Source of the DNA: Sympetrum striolatum | Lineage: Eukaryota > Arthropoda > Insecta > Odonata > Libellulidae | Direction: 5' to 3' | Assembly: GCA_947579665.1 (NCBI GenBank) | Contig: OX388347.1 | Location: forward strand, 21,072,562-21,136,561 | DNA length: 64,000 nt | Shown here: in pieces, positions 1 through 13,100 of the stretch | Layout of the letters: each line of letters starts with the position of its first letter | How positions within the stretch are numbered: position 1 is the stretch's first letter | The notes under the pieces: model-generated | Database searches by the model: none | Seen by the model: only the letters and a program-made list of their open reading frames with translations | What the model was told of the DNA's origin: nothing | Program-made: the position numbers and the translations under genes

Positions 1-3000
1 TTACCCTAAAATGTGCGGAACTGGTCAGATTTGTGTACGTAGCATGTGGGCCGCCTAATTTCTCAGAATTACTTTTTGGGTAATATTTTTGCCTCAATTT
101 GTGAAATGACATTTTGAACAGAGAATGTGATATTCAACACTTTTAGGGATTATTACTTATATTAATTATAAAAAATACATTGGTTGTGAAAAATAATAGG
201 GTTAATCGATGTAAAGAATGTACATACAGTCTGCTGCAGATGAAGTCTGCACTGTAAAAAGACGTTATTCATAGATATGTTTTAGGAACATATGCTGATA
301 GAATAAAATGTGAAAAATAGATAATAGCTTCAGTAATGGAGAAGTACTGTCCTTATTTCAAATCTTCTATAGCTAAACGCTATAGTGGCACAAATTGCCT
401 AGTTGCTCAGTTATGAAAAAAAAGATGTTAAAAGAACATGCTTATAATCTACTACTCAGTATTAAGAGCAAAAGCCGCTAAGGTATATCTCTTAAGGATA
501 TGCGATATGTGTTTCTGTTCTCTATCGTTATTTAATTTTTGTTTTATTTCCCTATGCATATGTACGATATATAAAATATAAATAGGTCAGAAATCTATTG
601 TAAGAAAATTTATTTACTGTCAGAGTTTTCATGTATTAAAATTAATATATTTCGAAGGAAAAATCAAATATCTTATCAGGATTATTTCTATTTTTGGTAA
701 CTAAATTTAATTCCGATTCCTTCAGTTTTGACAGGGGAGTTCATTTGTAATAATGATAATAAAATTTACGAGTAATTTAATCTACTTCCATTAAGTAAAC
801 TTTATTTCCGCCTTAAATTATTAATATAATATATATTAAAATGTTTAATACATTCCGTTATTTTTTATTTTTTCGTTTGGGGCTTTTAGATGAACTTGAT
901 CCACGTTCATAAAGTCCAATTTCTGTTTTTGCCTTTGCTATAATAGAGTATTGGTAGCATCATTATACTAGTTATTGTTAAATAACTTACTTTTAGTTTT
1001 TTTATATTGATCCTTTCAGGCAGTTTTCCATGTAAACATAACATGTTATCGGTAAGAATGAGTTTTGCTGATTCGGTAGGATAATTTGATCCTCTTGGAA
1101 AAGTTTGCATAAATTTCATTCTTTCAATGAATCTGGGCCGTGTTTGGTTATTGAAATCTGTATCCAAGCAGATCTCTTTAGGAAAAAGGCTTAGCGTGCG
1201 CCTGCATGGATGATTACCCGCAGAACAGAAACCCGTAAGATATGCAACCACCCAAACGCGTCTGGCCTTCGCTAGAGCTTGATTTTTATACTTTCTGTCG
1301 GAGCATAAATCATTTTTGGAAGCTGCTAAACTAGTATTCAAACCAAATCTTATCGTTATTGAGAACGAAAAAAAATGTTGCCTAAACTTACGTTAAGCAA
1401 CAATCTTGTTATTTTTCATAATGGTGGATGAGATTTTAACCCGACTGGTCCTAAGATATTGAAAATGGGTAAAACACGCAGATTAAATGCACTGTAACGT
1501 AAGAGAACTGCTATCATATTCGCGCTTTCGTCCATTCTAAAAAAAGGTAAAAAATGAAAAATAAGTCCATTTCGAAAAATAAAAAACTATTGGAATGGGA
1601 TACTTTTTATAAATTATGTATAGAGAAAGTAATAAAATATATTTAATAAAATATTAATTTTTATAACAAATATTTCAAAGCGAAATTTAAAATTAAAGGA
1701 AGAACTTTTATTCCAAATAGCATTTCCTGTTCATCCTAGATGGTATATGTTTTGAACACGGAAAACTATTTTTCTTGTTCTCTTATTCCTAGTTTTGAAA
1801 AAGCAACTTAATATAAAGAAAAAATCGACCTCCATGAAATTTGATAATTTCCGTTTTTAACAATTTTAAAAACCTTAAATTATACAGCTCCCCGATTGAA
1901 GATATTATTTCCTTGAAGAAATGTAATTTGTAGTAGTATTGTTAAAACTGCTTGGACAGCTTGTGTCATTTTGCACTTTGGCTCCCAGAGGGAATCGAAC
2001 CCGGAATCGCTTTCATCGATGGCGACCGCGCTACCCACATAGCTATCCGGTAGCTTCGAAATGGAATCTGCTCACGAGGAAGTATTCTATCGTAATTAGG
2101 GAAAATCAATCATAAAATGTTGGATGATTGATTCCACATCCACATCCTAATCCACCTGTTAGCAACCTAATCAACTTTTGATTGAAACAAGTGTAATTTA
2201 TTCCTCATTAGTTGCCACTCACCAGTGTTCAGTAACGGGTGAAATATATGCGGGAATTTTTATAGTCTTTATTGCCATTTGTTCGTTTTGGAGTTTGAAT
2301 ATAGAAAATACTTAAATCATAAAGAATCGCTGCTAGGAATTAGGTGTTAACATAACGCTCTGGAAATTTGAATCTCCTCTAGATATTCTTTCCCTTTGAA
2401 TGCTTCTTCGGCACGGGAGCTATTCAATGACTTGGCTTCTTAATCTGGCTGCTGTGCCTGATGCAACTGCGTTCTTGAGCTGCCGAGCGAGGTATGCATT
2501 GGAGTTCGAAGAGGGTTCAAAGTAAACGATTCGCTCCAAATGTCAAGGTTGCTCCCATCGACTGTCAGTTTGTCTTTCTTCAAATTTTATCGATGGATTG
2601 GAATTTGGGGAGCTAAACTTAAACAAATAGCCACTAATTATCTTTAAACGTTTCTTAGTTGCTTTGCCGTTGGAATATCTTGCGACCGTATTCAAATTCC
2701 CGAGATGATCATAACAAAAATTCGACCTCGTATAACTTGAAATCTTTACTTAAGCCTTCACGCGATTTATATACCTTTTCTGTGAACTCATTAGCTCGAA
2801 ACCCATTAATAATTTTCCTGATGGATAAATTATTTAATAGATGACAATGATGATAATGATGGAAACACTGTGTTGTAAGCAATTCTGTGTTCGAATCCCG
2901 TTTGTGATTAATATTAGTTGCTTCCACGGACCCATAATTTCTTGGGAAACTTAAGTGGTCCAGCCAAATTAAACCATCAACATCTTATACAGCGATGAAA

Positions 3001-4038
3001 TCGATGCGCTAACGTAGTCAAACATTATTGCCGACGCTGAGTAATTTTTATTATTCGTTTCATTTTCCTAGTTTTGAATTAATTGATGTGGAAATGATGC
3101 ATATTGATTATTCAGTCATATAAAGCAAGCCTTAGTGATCTTCATTGCGATAAGAACGTATTGCATTACCCTGAAAATTGCAGAAAATGGCGTTTAAAAC
3201 TTTTTAAAAACTTCTTTCTATCTTTCTAATGGTCGTGAGATTTATTGTTTTAATCTGCATTTACAAACAAATGATATACATAATTTTATGTAATTTGATG
3301 TTTGAAATGTATTTGCCTCCTTGCTAAGGTTGCTAGAGCAGCTGAATGCAGACAGAATATAGACCAGTTAAAAATATTAATTAACTTAATTCCCCTCTTT
3401 CCTATCGATGAGAAATAAAGCAATATACTTCTAATAAAAAATCTATTTAGACTGCACAGTTAATATGACATTTTTGTAGAAAATGTTTTGTGAAACAGCA
3501 ATTTCAAAAGTAAATATTTATAGCTGTTTCTTTTTTCATAGAATTAATGCAATGGAAATGAATTGCTTATCACTGTATAGGAAGTTTAAATTATAATTCG
3601 TTATGTTAAGAAGAATATATTGTATTTCTCCCTGAATGCTTCAGCTTCTAATTTCTCTTGTTCTTAAATGCGTTTAGTTGTACCTCTATCTTTGGCTTAA
3701 GAGTCTCCAGAAGAGCATCTTTTACTAACACGCCAAATTACAAAAACAGTTAAATATTTCCCTATTTGCTAGGGAACTCCCTCTATTCACCAGTATGTCT
3801 GTGCACAGCTTTAATGACTTAAAATGCAGATCCTATGAAATATTTATGAGAATTTCAACTTTATGGAGCGGAAGTGAAAAATAATGAAAATTCAGGTGCA
3901 ACTTTTTAAGAGCAAATAGCTTCCTTTTCTTCATCTTCAATATAAAAAGAATTCAGTATTGGAATAAGATTAGGAATCATTACGTATTATTTATTCATGG
4001 TATGTGGATATATGATCAAAGTATTGTTTCATCCACAG
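1..4038. other. Upstream intron or 5' flank, no coding sequence recognised
   Basis: No spectrin or CH coding sequence and no convincing gene is visible. The missing first part of CH1 is not here on either strand as far as I can read. About 2380-2560 is less AT-rich than its surroundings but has no useful ORF. A tRNA-derived SINE lies at 1926-2054. Exon x1 opens in phase 0 with a normal acceptor, so this is most likely the 3' part of a long first intron. Confidence 0.6.
1926..2054 (-). mobile_element. tRNA-derived SINE, copy 1
   Basis: On the minus strand a tRNA-like head starts near 2054 with an A-box-like run TAGCTATGTGGGTAGCG. A B box GGTTCGATTCC follows about 30 nt later. After it come a unique body (AAAATGACACAAGCTGTCC) and a tail AATACTACTACAAAT. 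The anticodon loop and T stem do not fold canonically, so it is a tRNA-derived retroposon rather than a tRNA gene. The body and tail recur at 31950-32030 on the other strand, which makes it a dispersed family. Confidence 0.75.
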
Positions 4039-4134
4039 AGAATCCCACCTTTGAGGATTGATGATTTGATTGAAGACCTGAAAGATGGGACAAAACTACT
4101 TGCCCTCTTAGAAGTACTCTCGGGTGAGAAACTG
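4039..4134 (+). CDS. Msp300: Nesprin exon x1: CH1 core
   Basis: Reads RIPPLRIDDLIEDLKDGTKL to SGEKL in phase 0-0 between a cacag acceptor and a gtgagt donor. This is the actin-binding CH1 segment after its first helix. The first helix with its conserved tryptophan should be on an exon left of the window. Confidence 0.93.
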
Positions 4135-7100
4135 GTGAGTAAAATTAAAAACTTTGGATAATGATGATAATAAAACTTTATTATTTATAATTTTTGGCCT
4201 TAAAACTCTAATATTTTGGAATATGCATTCCTTTCCTTAAATATAAATACTGAAAAAATTTTAGTTGGGTAATTTTAAGGAAAGAATTCTGAAGATTCAT
4301 TTTTAAAAAATTGTTTTAATTAATCCTTTTGTTTGCTGTTGATTTGTTGATGATGATTCCCTCTTTTTACTCTTGCAGCCTGTGGAAAGAGGCAGAAACC
4401 TTAAGAGACCTCATTTTTTAAGCAATGCAAACACTGCCCTTCAGTTTTTGCAAAGTAAAAAGGTGAGTTTTTTTAAATAAATTGAAAATGAATATCACAG
4501 TGTTCTAAATTATGATTTTTTCTACTAAAATAATGCTATCTTCATACAGATAAAATTGGTGAACATCAACTCCTCAGATTTGGTAGATGGAAGGCCTCCT
4601 GTAGTCCTTGGACTGATATGGACCATCATCTTATATTTCCAGGTAGAATATTTATCTTGCACTTGGCATTCAACATATCACACTCTCTTATCCTCTAAAT
4701 TTACAGTTTTTATTGATAATTTCCGTTAATAGGATTTGAAATTTCTTGTGAATTAATCAAAAAATTATCTATAAATATTATTTTAAAAGCAGAATTTTAG
4801 GGTATTTGTTGAATTTAGGAGAATTTGGGAGTAGGATTGCATACAGAGAATATTAATGTTATTATTCAGCATAGATAGATAGATCTAAGTACCTTGTATA
4901 AAATTAATCTTGGTTCTCTCATAAATCATTTCCTTACTAAAGAATTGTTTCTTTATACCATCAAACTAAAATATGACCAATTTTTAGCTGAATTGTTTCT
5001 GTCCATAGTCATCCAAAAAGAGGAAATATATATGAAGCTTTAATGGCCCTGTGCTCTAAAATGATCAACATTTTCTGTCTATAAAGATGAAAATTTGACA
5101 GAATCATCACAGCAATAATGAAACACATATATTACAGTATTGAACATAGGCCATAAATAAACATAAATTTCCTCAGTTTTGGCAAAAAACATTTGATTGG
5201 TCTGAACTGAATAAAAATTTGAAATGAGGTTGGAGCAGTTTTGTTATTTTTATGTTAAATCTCATCCAAATATTTTCATAAATCCACTCTTTCCCGCACC
5301 TTTCAGTCATATTCTCTAATGTTCCTAATGGTCAAGAACTAAGCGATGTCAACTTCCATCTGTTTTTCTCTTACTTAAAATTACATAAATTATCTTTGGT
5401 CAGGTTAGATATCAAGCTCCTACTGTATTGAATATCAATCCATTCTTGCTGAAAAATTTAATTGAGTAAAACTTGCATACATTGATTATATTCTATGAAA
5501 AAACCAATGTAGGCTGTGGAAGCTAATTTTTTATAAAGATTAGAAATAACATTTTTATTCACTATGAAGGAAAAAAAATTATGGCTATGGCAATTGGTAA
5601 TTTATTTAAGAATGTGTCTTTGTTTGTTGGCTTGCATACTACTTAATGTTATTATTTATGGCTATAGTTTTTGACTTATATTAACAAAAATGAAACATAA
5701 ATTAGGAAAATATGTGTCACATCATGACTACACTTTTGTTAATGCCAAAAATACATAGTTATCTGCCTAGAAAAATTTTCCATTCTTAGTCATTAACGTT
5801 ACCCTATACCTCTGGATTGATATTTTTCATAATGTCACATTGTTCCTAAATGATCTCATTACATACATACTCTATTATAGAAAATTAACCTTTCTCTAAA
5901 CAAGCTACATAACAAGGAAATTCAAGTGGTGAGTTGCATCCATAAGTGCTGGTGTGAAACAATTTGTGAATATTTTTTTGCTGCATGATGTAAAAATTTT
6001 GATAATTTTATATATACATAAATATATAAAATTCATTTTTGTGATTCAATTGTGAGTTTTTCTCAATTTTGTGTGCTCCTGTACATGCATCTCCAAACAC
6101 ACAATCGTAAACAAATACATTCCTTCAAACTTAATACCAGCAATACATCACTGGTAAGAAACTGGTTACCACATTAGTATTAATAATTAACTCTTTTACT
6201 TCCCAGATTTCCGGATTATACCTCTGCCCTTTGTTGTACGCATGATCCCTAAAATCAGTGAAATCATTGAAACAATAAGAATCTAATCATTTGAAATAAC
6301 TGTAGTTCTGATTATTTAAAGAAAGGCCCTTATAAAAACATTATTAAACATAATTTATTCATATCACTTTGCTTGAGTTGGCTTGATAGAATTTTTGTTT
6401 ATATTTTTTAGAAATTAATATCTAGTGGCTAAATTTTTATCAGTTTTGCTCAATAATGATTTATTTTTTAACCATTTAATCGGTATACTTTTTCTTATCG
6501 TAAGTAGTTATTTTATTATTACATGAAAATCATCCACATTTGCCCATTGCTTTTTCTTTGCACCTACCAAATGTAATGTATTTTCAAATTTGATAGTAAA
6601 TTTATATTAACATTTTAACTATTGCTACTATATGTCCAAAATGATCAATAGCAGTAAGAACTACAAAACACAATCACAACTGCTGATCTTAAAACAGTTA
6701 TAGGATTTTATACAATTTTTTAGTGCTTTTAAAATTAATGTTACATTTTTAAAGGCTTGCTTATGTATAATCTTTCCAGCATTCTGCATTAGATCTTTTC
6801 TAGAATTTTGTTTATTAAAGTATACTTACATTTTAATTCTCATTTATTTTCACAATTATTATATTGATGCTGAAATGATTTTTTGCTAAATCTTATATGC
6901 TATCATTGCATGCATAAGTATTAGTTAGTATATAAGTTAATATCTTTTATATTTTTTTGCTTGTATATATAGCTTTTTTAAACTTTGTGTCACTATAAAA
7001 TTTATTCCTTAAACATCCTGTATAAATTAGTAGTATCTAGTATGAAAGTGTTTTTTCACCCCTTAGTAATATTTAAGTAACTTAATTGTGAATGTTTCTG

Positions 7101-10100
7101 GATAACTATATCAGTTATGCATTCGAGAAAATTGTCACATAACCATTATACTACCAATATTTTACAAATAAATTTCATTTGATGTTCTCTAAGTTGAGGG
7201 GTTGCCATTGCCATTGTAGGATTGCTTAAAACCTGAGTGACATTGGGCATTACCAGCAAGGATGTCTTATCTTACTTTATTACCAGAAATTGATTGCCTG
7301 AATAACATTCTTAGGTTTTGAAATTTTTTTTGTACTATTTTTCTCTTTGATGTAAACTACTGCAGCAATTCTGCATAAACATCCTGCATACTCTCGTAAA
7401 TCATTTTATACTCACTTAAACCATCTACCTTCCACATACTGAAAATCAAGACGTGAAAATCTTGAATAGATTTTGAATTCAGAAATTCTAATTTTTTCCA
7501 GTATTGACATCAAAAAGATAATTTACAAATATATGGATCTTTAAAATATCACGCGATTTATTAGATTTATAACAACAGGCATATTTGTATTCATCTTTTT
7601 AGGGCTAAAATGAACTATATTGTTTAATTTTTTTAGATTAGTTCACTTCATTTCATAGTCAGGTTTCATAGTCTAAATTTATCTTTTGAAAAAGAAACAA
7701 TTTTCTTTTCCAAACTATGGATTTCATGAAGTAAAATTTGATTTATTGCAAAACAATCAAACAATTAATTTTATTTTATTGTGAAGATAACAAAATATTT
7801 TACTAAGCTTCAAGAGCAAAAGTTATTGGTCTGGTTCAATATCCAACATACCTTTCAATCATTTAAAAATAACTAGTGCATGAAAATAAATACAGTTGTT
7901 TGAAAAAGAAAACATTTTTGTCACTTCTGTCAGGTGATAGTTTGTGATTATCAGTCTGTATAATCAGTCAGTGATAATTTTAGCTATAAGGCTGATCACT
8001 CCATTTCTCATATTTGTTAATCTTCCTGAAAATGTAAATATGTGTGTGAATTATTTAGAAATGTATCACCAACTGATTGCCTGTCTGTTTCAGATTGAGG
8101 AGAATACTCGTGCCTTAGAGTCCCTTGGACATAAATTTGGTGGCAGTGCCAGTAGCTTAGAGAGTGCTGGTGTGAAACGTGGTGCTGAAAAATGGAAGAC
8201 AGGTGCTAGAAGAGCCTTATTGACGTGGGTTCAAAATGCTATCCCTCAGTGAGTATTTCTTTTTTTAATAAATTCAACATTTTTAAAATTTAATTATGTA
8301 CCTATATAAAATTTTGATATTTCTGAGATCGTTTCAAAGGATTAGACATGGCAAAAATATTCATGCCATAATTCTGAAGTAGAAATGTGAATCTCATTGT
8401 ACAATATTGCTTTCTGGTTGCCTTTAATTATGTTGTCCTGGGTTGGTGAACCTTTTGGTGCAAATTTTATGAAAGTAAAGAACTTGAGTGCCTATGTGGT
8501 GCCATGCCATACAGTGAGATGATGATATATATTTAATTTAATATAGTATCAAAAATAGGATTAAGATCTTGTAATTGTCTTAAATAATCGTTAATTTCCA
8601 TTACTAATGAATGTAATGGATGTTTATTTACTGCGGGGCTTCATAGTTTAATTGACGTATACATAATAAAGATAGTGTTGTGAGAGTTCTGCGAGCCAAA
8701 CATTCTCTTGCATGCCACTTGGGACACGTGTGCCATAGGTTCGACACCCTTGGTCTAGTCATTCTCTATAGAAAATTTTAACAGTTTGTGGGTTTATACT
8801 ATGGTTTTCTATCGAGCTAATTTTTCATTTCTGATTCTACTAATTTTTTGTTTGATCAATTAAACATATTTAATATGTTGTAAATGATAAATTAAATTAA
8901 GTTAAAATTAAGTATGATTATTTTCCTGAAGACCTGATAAAATTTATTTCAAAATCTTCAAGCATGTCTGTGCATTATGTTTTTCCTCATTCTTCATTCA
9001 AATTAAAGATGGTAGTTTAGTATCTCTGTTTAAATATTTTCATGTGCTCAACATAAAAGGAATACAATTGTTAACTCCATGCATTACTCCATTTGGTCAG
9101 AGCACTTAAAATTTATTCTTTGATTTTTGACTTGAATATATTACATGTTTATACGGAAGAAAGTGTCAATACTTTATCTTTATTTACAGTATACTCACAG
9201 GCTAAATTTCTAAATCAAAGAAAATTTCTTTTTCAGAAATTTGGGTATTGAAGTCCGTGACTTTGGAACCAGTTGGAGGGATGGAAATGCTTTCCTTGCC
9301 ATTGTAGATTCAATTAAGAAAAATCTAATAGAGATAGAAACTATGGCAAGAGCCACCAACAAAATGAGATTGGAAACAGCCTTTGATGTAGCAGAAAAGA
9401 AGCTTGGTATTGCAAGACTGCTTGATCCAGAAGATGTTGATGTGCCTAATCCAGATGAAAAATCTATTATGACTTATGTTGCTCAGTTTCTTAAAAAATA
9501 TCCTGAACCGGGGGTAAGAATACCTTTATGATGTGTCTATTATTTCTTGAAAATGAAAAATTGAATCATCACAATATTAAATATTCTGGTGTTGTCAGTA
9601 ATTTTAATAATGAAAAATTACCCTCTTTTTTCCATTATCTGCTGACTTATACCAATTTTTTCATCTTCCAAGACCTATGATGAAACGGATAGTTTTTCAA
9701 TGATTCAGAATGAATATGGTGACCTCATTTCATGGTTGCTGAAGAAAACTCAATATCTAGAACACTTACAACAAACAAAATCTCTGTCTATGGAATTCAA
9801 GGTATTTATTCATATTCTCATACTTAAATATATATTAAGGATTTTCTGTTTCAATATTAACCAAATATTTTTGTGTGAATTATAGGATTTCATGGAGTTC
9901 AAATTTGAGTACAATCAGAAGAGAGAAGTCTTTGAGAAATTGCAGAAATTGGTTGATTCTCAAACAATGATTGGAATAACTCCTGAATCATGGAAAGATA
10001 CAGAAAGGCTTTGGTTAAAGTTGGAGTCTCAGGTTTGTGTTATGTGGATATTGTTGATAAGATCGAATATGTATTTAAATATGTAATGAATTCTCTTAAC

Positions 10101-13100
10101 ATTTCATCTTTTTAATCTCACAAACTGAATTTGCAGATGCTTTATTGGTTATGGCTTCTTGATACAAGATTGCCCGGAGCTTTAGGACAAGTAGGGGAGT
10201 GGCTGAACCAAGCAGAAACTCTTATAGCAAATGATGACATACCAAAGGAAGTGAATGAAGAAACCGCAGCCCTCATTAGAAGAAAGATTGAAGAGCATAC
10301 AGTGAGTAATTTCAAATAAGAATTCTTCCTCTTAAAGTATCTCTTTAATGGCTAATCTCAACTTTATTTTATGCTGTAAATTTAAGATGATTATTCCTTG
10401 AGATATGTTAAGATCTATCATCATTGCATTATTAGTAGATTAAAATTATATTATTTTTGCATTTTATATGCAAGCACATTGCTTTTAGGGAAAACAGATC
10501 AGGCGCAACCTACAATAAATACACTATAATATATGGTAATTTAAAAAATATCCTATTGTCAATGTGGTATCCAGTACATACATTGAAGATTTTACTCCTG
10601 CCTAGTTTAAATGCTTTCCCAAAGAAATTTTCTTTCCAATAACACTGCCCACTTGACTATCTGGGAGCCTAACCTAAAGAAATGGTCAGTTGACTTATAC
10701 ATACTTGGTGCATCCCAAAAGGGCTAAAAATATATTATTTTGTTAGAAAAATGCATATTTGCAGTATTGGTCCTAAGTGTTAATAATCTTCTTAGTTCTC
10801 TCCATGAGTGTCTAGACATATATTCCACTGACTCCCCCATGCCTTATGCCCCTTTGAAGGCCTTGAGAGGAGCCTTGTTTAAAGTTGTTGTCACAGCCAC
10901 ACGGATAGCATAAATGCTGTCTAATTGGCATATTTTTAGTGCAGTCTTGAATCTCAGAAACAAAAAGAAGTCGGCTGGTGCTAGATCGGGACTGTAGGGT
11001 ATCTGTGGAAGCATTTTTGTGCTTCGCCAGGAACTTACGGGCATTCAGAGATGTGTGGCTGGGTGCATTGCGATTATGCTAAAGCCCCAGGTAGCAGTGA
11101 TGCCTTTTCAAACCTGGGTGACTGTTTTCTGTAATCTTTCCAGAACAGCCAATGGTGAAGGTCTGTCCTTCAAGTAAAATCTCTTTGTGGACAACACCTT
11201 TGATAACCCAAGTCACATTTTCATTGGTTTGGACTGTTGATAACCAACAAGAGTGGGGTCATCATCCACCCCTTCCTAACCCTCGTTAAATCGCTTCACC
11301 CATCTTTTAACTAGCACCTACCATAGAACAAACTCTCCGTAAGCTTGCTTAAGCAATTCATGATTTTCAGCAGCGTTTTTGCTGAGTTTGGTGCAGAATT
11401 TGATTTGATTGTTCTAAAACATCTACCATTGCACGTTGTGAGGTAGTCTCAAAGCTGAGGGTCCTCATAACTGAATCCAACTAGTCTGAATTTGCTGTGA
11501 TCAGAAGTGGATGGCAAAAGAATATATTTCACTTTTGGGATGTACTTATTAGTGGTGTATAATAACTTTACCCATATAGTTTTATTCATTTATAAAAATT
11601 TTTGGATTAATTTCTTGCATATAGTAAAGCTGAATATTTATAGAAATTAAGTTGATATCTGCTCATTTCTGCTGCAGCTCGTAGCTGATACTTATTATCT
11701 TTACAGGCATATTTTGCTGACCTTCCTGCAATCCAAGAACGATTCATGGAAGCAAGAATGTCTTCCCTTTCTCAAAATGTGCCTCCAGAGCAGCTAGAAA
11801 ACATGGCTGAACGACTGAAAATTCTTGGCCCAAAAGCGGCCCAAAGACGGCTCAGATTGAAATTTCTTGAGCACAAAGTATTACTTCCTTTTCTCTGACA
11901 TCATTAACAGAAATATGTGATGAAATCCGTTCTATGCATTTGCTGAATATTTTTGACTTTTATTTTCAGTACTGCCTTATTGCATTCCTGCGTTTAACAG
12001 AAATGAAAGTGAGAGGATGGTCAATTAAGTATGGTAAAGAAGATAAAGTCCAGCAACTCCTTGAACAGTACAGAAATTTTGTGAACAGAAACAGAGTTTT
12101 CCAAGAAATTAGCAAAGCTTATGTTGATATGCAGCAAGTTGTGGAAGAATATAAGAGAGATGGGAATATTGGTAAGTAGCAAACCTTTTTCAAAAGTATT
12201 TTACTCATATATAGGATTTAATAATTCCATATTCCTCTTAAAAATTTATTGCTGAAAAATATTTTATTATCTATTATATACATTTGTTGATGATAAATCA
12301 ATGATATTACATCATTAGGTCAAACAGAGAGCATTTTAGTTGATCGCTTCATGAGAGAAACTGGAGAGAAGTGGAAAAATTTATCCCTTGAACTCCGTTG
12401 TGTACAAAACATGCTAGAAGAAGTTATTGCCTATTGGAGGCGGTGGAATAGCACATCTGATGAATTTGAATCTTGGCTGGACAGATCGTATGGAATGCTT
12501 GACATTCCTGAAGAAGACAAGATGGAATACTTTCAGGTATTTAACTTTAATCCGAATGTTATTATCTTATTTGACTGATGAAATATTTTAATCACTCTCT
12601 GTTTATCTTAGGACTTGAGTGTCTGGAGAGACAAATACCAAGTTCTTAGTGACACAGTGAGCTTCTTGGTTGCATCCTGTGATGATAAAGTGAGCCAGGA
12701 AGTGAGAGAAAGATTTGATTCTATGAGTCAACGTTGGGAAGATTTATTCCAAGTAAATATGAAAATGGTTTTTGATACTTGATTTACTTGAAAGTTTAGT
12801 ACTTCAATTATTTCTATTTACAACCATTTTCTATTTAAATTCAGCATGTTAAGCAGTACATGCATGCTGGAGATATACTTAGAAATAGAAAGGACTATCG
12901 AGCTGGACTTGACAAACTACAGAAATGGTTGCGAAATGCTGAGTCTATGTTATCTTCATCACAATTAAGCTCGACTGAGAGCATTAAGGCATTTGGAGAA
13001 CAATTGCAGGTATAGTTTTAATTTTATATTTTCTCATCTTACAATTTCCTGTAGTGTTAATTAGCTTCCTTAAACATAAGGTGCTTTTTGTTTAAATCAT

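Noticed and set aside
907..1341. 144-codon open frame on the minus strand upstream of the gene
   Set aside because: No recognisable domain, no splice context and no codon pattern like the real exons; long chance frames are expected in 64 kb.
1981..2054. A real tRNA gene on the minus strand
   Set aside because: A and B boxes are present, but the T stem has only three pairs and the anticodon loop is eleven bases; its body and tail recur elsewhere, so it is a SINE.
2870..2960. Another possible tRNA-SINE (GTTCGAATCCC box)
   Set aside because: No A box and no similarity to the body or tail of the two SINE copies.
4039..9513. Tandem CH domains as alpha-actinin, beta-spectrin, dystrophin or spectraplakin
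   Set aside because: The IEENTRALE linker, CH2 sequence and more than 6,700 residues of pure rod with no EF-hand, plakin, PH, SH3 or WW region in view fit nesprin better.
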